DNA of 23,514 nt from Phascolarctobacterium_A sp902463975 (GTDB lineage Bacteria > Bacillota > Negativicutes > Acidaminococcales > Acidaminococcaceae): contig NZ_CABQHJ010000038.1 in NCBI RefSeq assembly GCF_902463975.1, positions 1 through 23,514 of the forward strand, in the 5' to 3' direction. A program made the position numbers and the translations under genes. Below are positions 20,274 to 23,514 of the stretch, in pieces. The notes under the pieces are model-generated. The model searched no databases and was not told the DNA's origin. It saw only the letters and a list, made by a program, of their open reading frames with translations. Within the stretch, counting starts at the first letter, position 1. Every line of letters starts with the position of its first letter.

Positions 20274-21929
20274 TTAAAACAAATTACCTCCCTGCTGGTA
20301 TTCTCCGAATACCTCGCGCAGTACGCCGCAGATTTCGCCTAAGGTTGCATAGGTTTTAACAGCATCAATCAGATAAGGCATAAGGTTAGCTTCACCCTTG
20401 GCAGCTTCCTTCAGAGCTTTCAGGGAAGCATCTACTGCTTGCTGGTCACGGTGAGCCTTCATTTCATTTACACGGGCAATCTGACGTTCCGCAACGCTTA
20501 AATCTGCCGTAATAACATCATTTGTTTTGACAGCCTTGTTGTCTGCAAATTTGTTGACGCCGATGACTGTACGCTTGCCTTTTTCAATATCTGTCTGATA
20601 TTCGTAGGCATGGGCAGCCATTTCACCTTGCATATAGCCTTGTTCGATAGCAGCAACCGCACCGCCCATAGCATCAATTTTTTGGATGTATTCATAAGCT
20701 TCTTTTTCAAATTTATCAGTGAGTGCTTCAACATAATAGGAACCGGCCATGGGGTCGATTGTGTCGGCAACACCGCTTTCGTAAGCGATGAGCTGTTGGG
20801 TACGCAGTGCAAGAGTTGCACTTTCTTCCGTCGGGAGGGCAATGGCTTCGTCATATGCGCAGCAGGCCATCGACTGAATGCCTGCAAGTACAGCAGACAT
20901 AGCCTGCCAGGTAATGCGGGCAACGTTGTTCAAAGGCTGCTGTGCTGTCAGCACGCTGCCTGCGGTATGAACGTGTACGCGCAGCATCTGTGCTTTGGGA
21001 ACGGTAGCTCCGTAACGCTCTTTCATGATGCGTGCCCACAAGCGGCGGGCAGCGCGGAATTTGGCTATTTCAGAGAAGAAATTCAGGCCTGCGGTAAAAA
21101 TCCAACTGATGCCGGGAGCAAAATCATCAACCTTTTGGCCTGCTTTGATTGCAGCATCAATATAGGCCATGGCATTAGCGAAGGCAAAAGCGATTTCCTG
21201 TACCTCGGAAGCACCTGCTTCGCGGATGTGATAAGCACCAACACTGATAGTATTCCATTTGGGGATATTCTGCGAGCAATAAGCAAAGGTATCTGTAATC
21301 AGGCGCATGGAAGGACGTGGCGGGAAGATATAGGTTCCGCGGGCGATATATTCCTTGAGAATATCGTTTTGAATAGTGCCCTTCAGCTGCTCCGGCTTTA
21401 CGCCCTGCTTTTCGGCAACAGCAACATACATTGCCAAAAGTACGGCTGCCGGACCGTTGATGGTCATCGATGTGCTGACCTTATCCAGCGGAATACCTTC
21501 AAAAAGCTTTTCCATGTCAGCGAGAGAATCAATTGCTACGCCAACCTTGCCTACTTCACCTTCGGATAACGGTGCGTCACTGTCCAGACCGATTTGTGTA
21601 GGTAAATCCATAGCTACGGAAAGACCGGTTTGCCCTGCCTGCAGCAAATACTTGTAACGGGCATTGGTTTCTTCGGCAGTGGCAAAGCCTGCATAAGCAC
21701 GCATAGTCCACAGGCGGCCTCTGTACATTGTGGGCTGTACGCCACGGGTGAAGGGATACTGACCGGGAAAGCCGAGTTTACTGTTATAATCAAAATTTTC
21801 ATCGATATCTAAGGGTGTATATAAGCGCTTTTCGCTTAAATGCTGCCGTTCAGGGAATTTTGCGATTGCCTTGGCAACCTTGGCATCATAGGCATCTAAG
21901 CTAAGCTGTAAATCTTCTCGTGTAGTCAT
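20274..21929 (-). CDS. Methylmalonyl-CoA mutase, catalytic (large) subunit without B12 domain
   Basis: A 551-residue acyl-CoA mutase large subunit that carries the TIM-barrel half of methylmalonyl-CoA mutase, interconverting succinyl-CoA and (R)-methylmalonyl-CoA. YPFTRG, PTMYRGRLWTMRAYAGF and IARGTYIFPPRPSMR are diagnostic. Y79 and R197 match the tyrosine and arginine that contact the carboxylate in methylmalonyl-CoA mutase (Y89, R207 of the Propionibacterium enzyme). H234 matches its catalytic His244. The chain stops before the B12-binding domain, so a separate small subunit is required and is not in this window. The start (ATG, complement of 21927-21929) has AAGGAGG and overlaps the 3' end of the CoA-transferase gene by 29 nt, implying translational coupling. 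In Negativicutes this enzyme serves succinate-to-propionate fermentation. Confidence 0.93.
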   Translation of the reverse strand: MTTREDLQLSLDAYDAKVAKAIAKFPERQHLSEKRLYTPLDIDENFDYNSKLGFPGQYPFTRGVQPTMYRGRLWTMRAYAGFATAEETNARYKYLLQAGQTGLSVAMDLPTQIGLDSDAPLSEGEVGKVGVAIDSLADMEKLFEGIPLDKVSTSMTINGPAAVLLAMYVAVAEKQGVKPEQLKGTIQNDILKEYIARGTYIFPPRPSMRLITDTFAYCSQNIPKWNTISVGAYHIREAGASEVQEIAFAFANAMAYIDAAIKAGQKVDDFAPGISWIFTAGLNFFSEIAKFRAARRLWARIMKERYGATVPKAQMLRVHVHTAGSVLTAQQPLNNVARITWQAMSAVLAGIQSMACCAYDEAIALPTEESATLALRTQQLIAYESGVADTIDPMAGSYYVEALTDKFEKEAYEYIQKIDAMGGAVAAIEQGYMQGEMAAHAYEYQTDIEKGKRTVIGVNKFADNKAVKTNDVITADLSVAERQIARVNEMKAHRDQQAVDASLKALKEAAKGEANLMPYLIDAVKTYATLGEICGVLREVFGEYQQGGNLF

Positions 21930-23451
21930 AATGATTTTCCTCCTTGGATTGCTCTTTCATCGTGCCTGTTTTTTCTAACGCTATGTGCATGTCGAAGGCA
22001 TGTTCCAAATCAACAGGCTCATGGCCGTTTTTTCTTTGCGCCATTTTCAGGTAATCATAAAGCTGTTCCCTGAAATCGGGGTGGGCGCATTTTTCGATAA
22101 TCAGTTTGGCCCGTTTTAGAGGACTCAGACCGCGGATATCGGCTACACCTTGCTCGGTAATAAAAACCATCGTATCATGTTCGGTATGATCTGCGTGTGA
22201 AACCATGGGAACTACGCTCGAGATATTACCGCCTTTGGCAGTTGACGGGGTGGAGAATATTGTCAGGTAACCGTTGCGCATATAATCTCCGCTGCCGCCG
22301 ATACCGTTCATCATACGGTTGCCCATAACATGGGTAGAATTTGCCTGACCGTAAATATCAAATTCAAGCGGTGTATTCATGGAGATAACGCCGAGGCGGC
22401 GGATGACCTCCGGATTATTGCTGATGTCGAGCGGGCGCAGAACAATGCGGTTACGGTAGAGCTCGGGATCTTCTTTATACATCTCCCAAACTGTCGGCGA
22501 TGGGGTGAAGGCACAGCCGGAGGCTTGGGTAACTTTACCGCATTTTATCAGCTTAAAAACAGAATCTTGCAAAATCTCCGAGTACATAGTCAGATTATCA
22601 AATTTAGATTCTGCCAAACCCATTAATACAGCATTGGCTATGCTTCCTACGCCGGACTGCAACGGCAGCATTTGCTGCGGCAGACGGCCGTGGCGCTGCT
22701 CGTGCTCCAAAAAATCAACTAGGTTAGCGGCAATTTTTTTGCTTGCTTCATCAGGAGCGCTTAAATTGCGTACATGGTCGACAATGTCTGATTCGACGAT
22801 GCAGGTTATTCTGTCAAGTCCGCAGCTTACATAAGGAGAACCGATGCGGTCACCGACATGATAAATAGGGATTTCGGTGCGCTCTGGAGGTTTGCTGCAG
22901 ATGTAAATATCGTGCATTCCCTCCAGCGTCAACGGGATAGATGTGTTGACCTCAACAATAATTTTTTTTGCATGCTTTACAAGCATAGGCGTGTTGCCGA
23001 CACCAGAACCGAGAACAATGCTGCCGTCTGCATTAATAGCAGCGGCTTCAACGATTGCAACATCAACATCGCCGTAAAAGCCGTAGTCGATTTGTTGGGC
23101 AAAGTGGCTTAAATGCTGATCAATATAGGTTACGCTGCCGGTGTTGATCTGGCGGCTGAGTGTTTTGTTGGAGGCTGCATAATAAGGCATGCGTCCGCTG
23201 ATACCGCCGACTTCGGCAAGTGCTTCTTCGATTTCTGGTCCGACGGAAGCACCGCTCCAAATATTGATACGGCATTTTTTGCCGGCCTTGATGGCTTTAG
23301 CGAGAGCAAGTGTGGTTTTCTTAGGATAGCCAGAGGGGGTGAAGCCGCTGACACCGACATTCATACCATCGGTAATCAGTGTGGCTGCTTCGTCCGCGCT
23401 GACTATTTTGTCAAATAGGCAGGGGGTGCGCAAACGTGTTGCATCCAGCAT
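21901..23451 (-). CDS. Acetyl-CoA hydrolase/transferase family, probably succinate (propionyl-CoA:succinate) CoA-transferase
   Basis: A 516-residue class I CoA-transferase of the Cat1/AarC/ScpC group. The catalytic glutamate is E292 in MYSEILQD (E294 in AarC), next to the glycine loop SGVGSIANAV (266-275). The C-terminal half carries GQANSTHVMGNRMMNGIGG, typical of the succinate/acetate CoA-transferases. As first gene of an operon with methylmalonyl-CoA mutase, it most likely moves CoA from propionyl-CoA (or acetyl-CoA) to succinate. That would prime succinate for the mutase and release propionate without spending ATP. Start ATG (complement of 23449-23451) follows AGAGG at good spacing. Its 3' end overlaps the mutase gene by 29 nt. 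The choice of donor acid is inferred from context. Confidence 0.92.
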   Translation of the reverse strand: MLDATRLRTPCLFDKIVSADEAATLITDGMNVGVSGFTPSGYPKKTTLALAKAIKAGKKCRINIWSGASVGPEIEEALAEVGGISGRMPYYAASNKTLSRQINTGSVTYIDQHLSHFAQQIDYGFYGDVDVAIVEAAAINADGSIVLGSGVGNTPMLVKHAKKIIVEVNTSIPLTLEGMHDIYICSKPPERTEIPIYHVGDRIGSPYVSCGLDRITCIVESDIVDHVRNLSAPDEASKKIAANLVDFLEHEQRHGRLPQQMLPLQSGVGSIANAVLMGLAESKFDNLTMYSEILQDSVFKLIKCGKVTQASGCAFTPSPTVWEMYKEDPELYRNRIVLRPLDISNNPEVIRRLGVISMNTPLEFDIYGQANSTHVMGNRMMNGIGGSGDYMRNGYLTIFSTPSTAKGGNISSVVPMVSHADHTEHDTMVFITEQGVADIRGLSPLKRAKLIIEKCAHPDFREQLYDYLKMAQRKNGHEPVDLEHAFDMHIALEKTGTMKEQSKEENHYDYTRRFTA

Positions 23452-23483
23452 TTCAAAAACCTCTTTTCTTTTTTGGAAATTTC

Positions 23484-23512
23484 CTTATCTGCTTACAGTT
23501 TAAATCTATCAA
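23484..23512 (-). promoter_or_regulatory. Candidate promoter of the propionate-type operon
   Basis: On the minus strand, TTGATA (complement of 23507-23512), a 17-base spacer and GATAAG (complement of 23484-23489). The -35 matches consensus at five of six positions and the -10 at four of six. Transcription would begin near 23477, about 25 nt before the start codon. The window ends 2 bases beyond, so upstream elements are not visible. Confidence 0.5.
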
Positions 23513-23514
23513 CA

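Overview
The window looks like the chromosome of a diderm Firmicute of the class Negativicutes, most likely a succinate-to-propionate fermenter of the Acidaminococcaceae (Phascolarctobacterium-like). Two things point there. One is a YadA-type trimeric autotransporter whose C-terminus carries an S-layer-homology (SLH) domain, a peptidoglycan-binding module typical of Negativicutes outer-membrane proteins. The other is an operon pairing methylmalonyl-CoA mutase with a succinate-type CoA-transferase. The genus is an inference.

Layout, left to right. Positions 1-79 hold the 3' end of a tRNA (probably Lys) and its terminator. At 211-3655 a D-2-hydroxyacid dehydrogenase is followed 7 nt later by a large MalT-like LuxR-type regulator, ending in a strong terminator. 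At 3753-5868 lie two coupled secreted proteins, one very basic with a FlgD-like Ig tail and one very acidic with Ig-like domains and a C-terminal membrane anchor. A radical SAM protein (6262-7155) follows. Next is an NlpC/P60 cell-wall hydrolase split by a one-base frameshift (7190-8102). Then comes an AcoR-like enhancer-binding regulator (8155-10035) that has lost the GAFTGA loop and both arginine fingers.

An AT-rich 780-base gap with a good extended -10 promoter and a ~290-nt leader precedes a 1961-residue trimeric autotransporter adhesin (10870-16755). It has an ESPR signal, a YadA head, about eight necks, coiled coil, a YadA anchor and then SLH. Between two nearly identical terminators (16796-16828 and 18283-18317) sits a compact module: a promoter with a ~92-nt structured RNA ending in its own terminator, then an Rpn-family PD-(D/E)XK nuclease. 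The variable C-terminal tail of this nuclease has been tandemly duplicated, creating a free-standing 69-residue ORF that begins at the copy of a plausible internal start. This resembles the Rpn 'gene-within-gene' toxin-antitoxin arrangement and is the most interesting item here.

The right end (18384-23451) is a minus-strand operon: acetyl-CoA hydrolase/succinate CoA-transferase, methylmalonyl-CoA mutase catalytic subunit, MmgE/PrpD-family protein and PaaI-type thioesterase. The genes overlap or lie very close together behind one promoter at the window edge. The first two enzymes fit succinate/propionyl-CoA interconversion. The B12-binding mutase subunit is not in the window.
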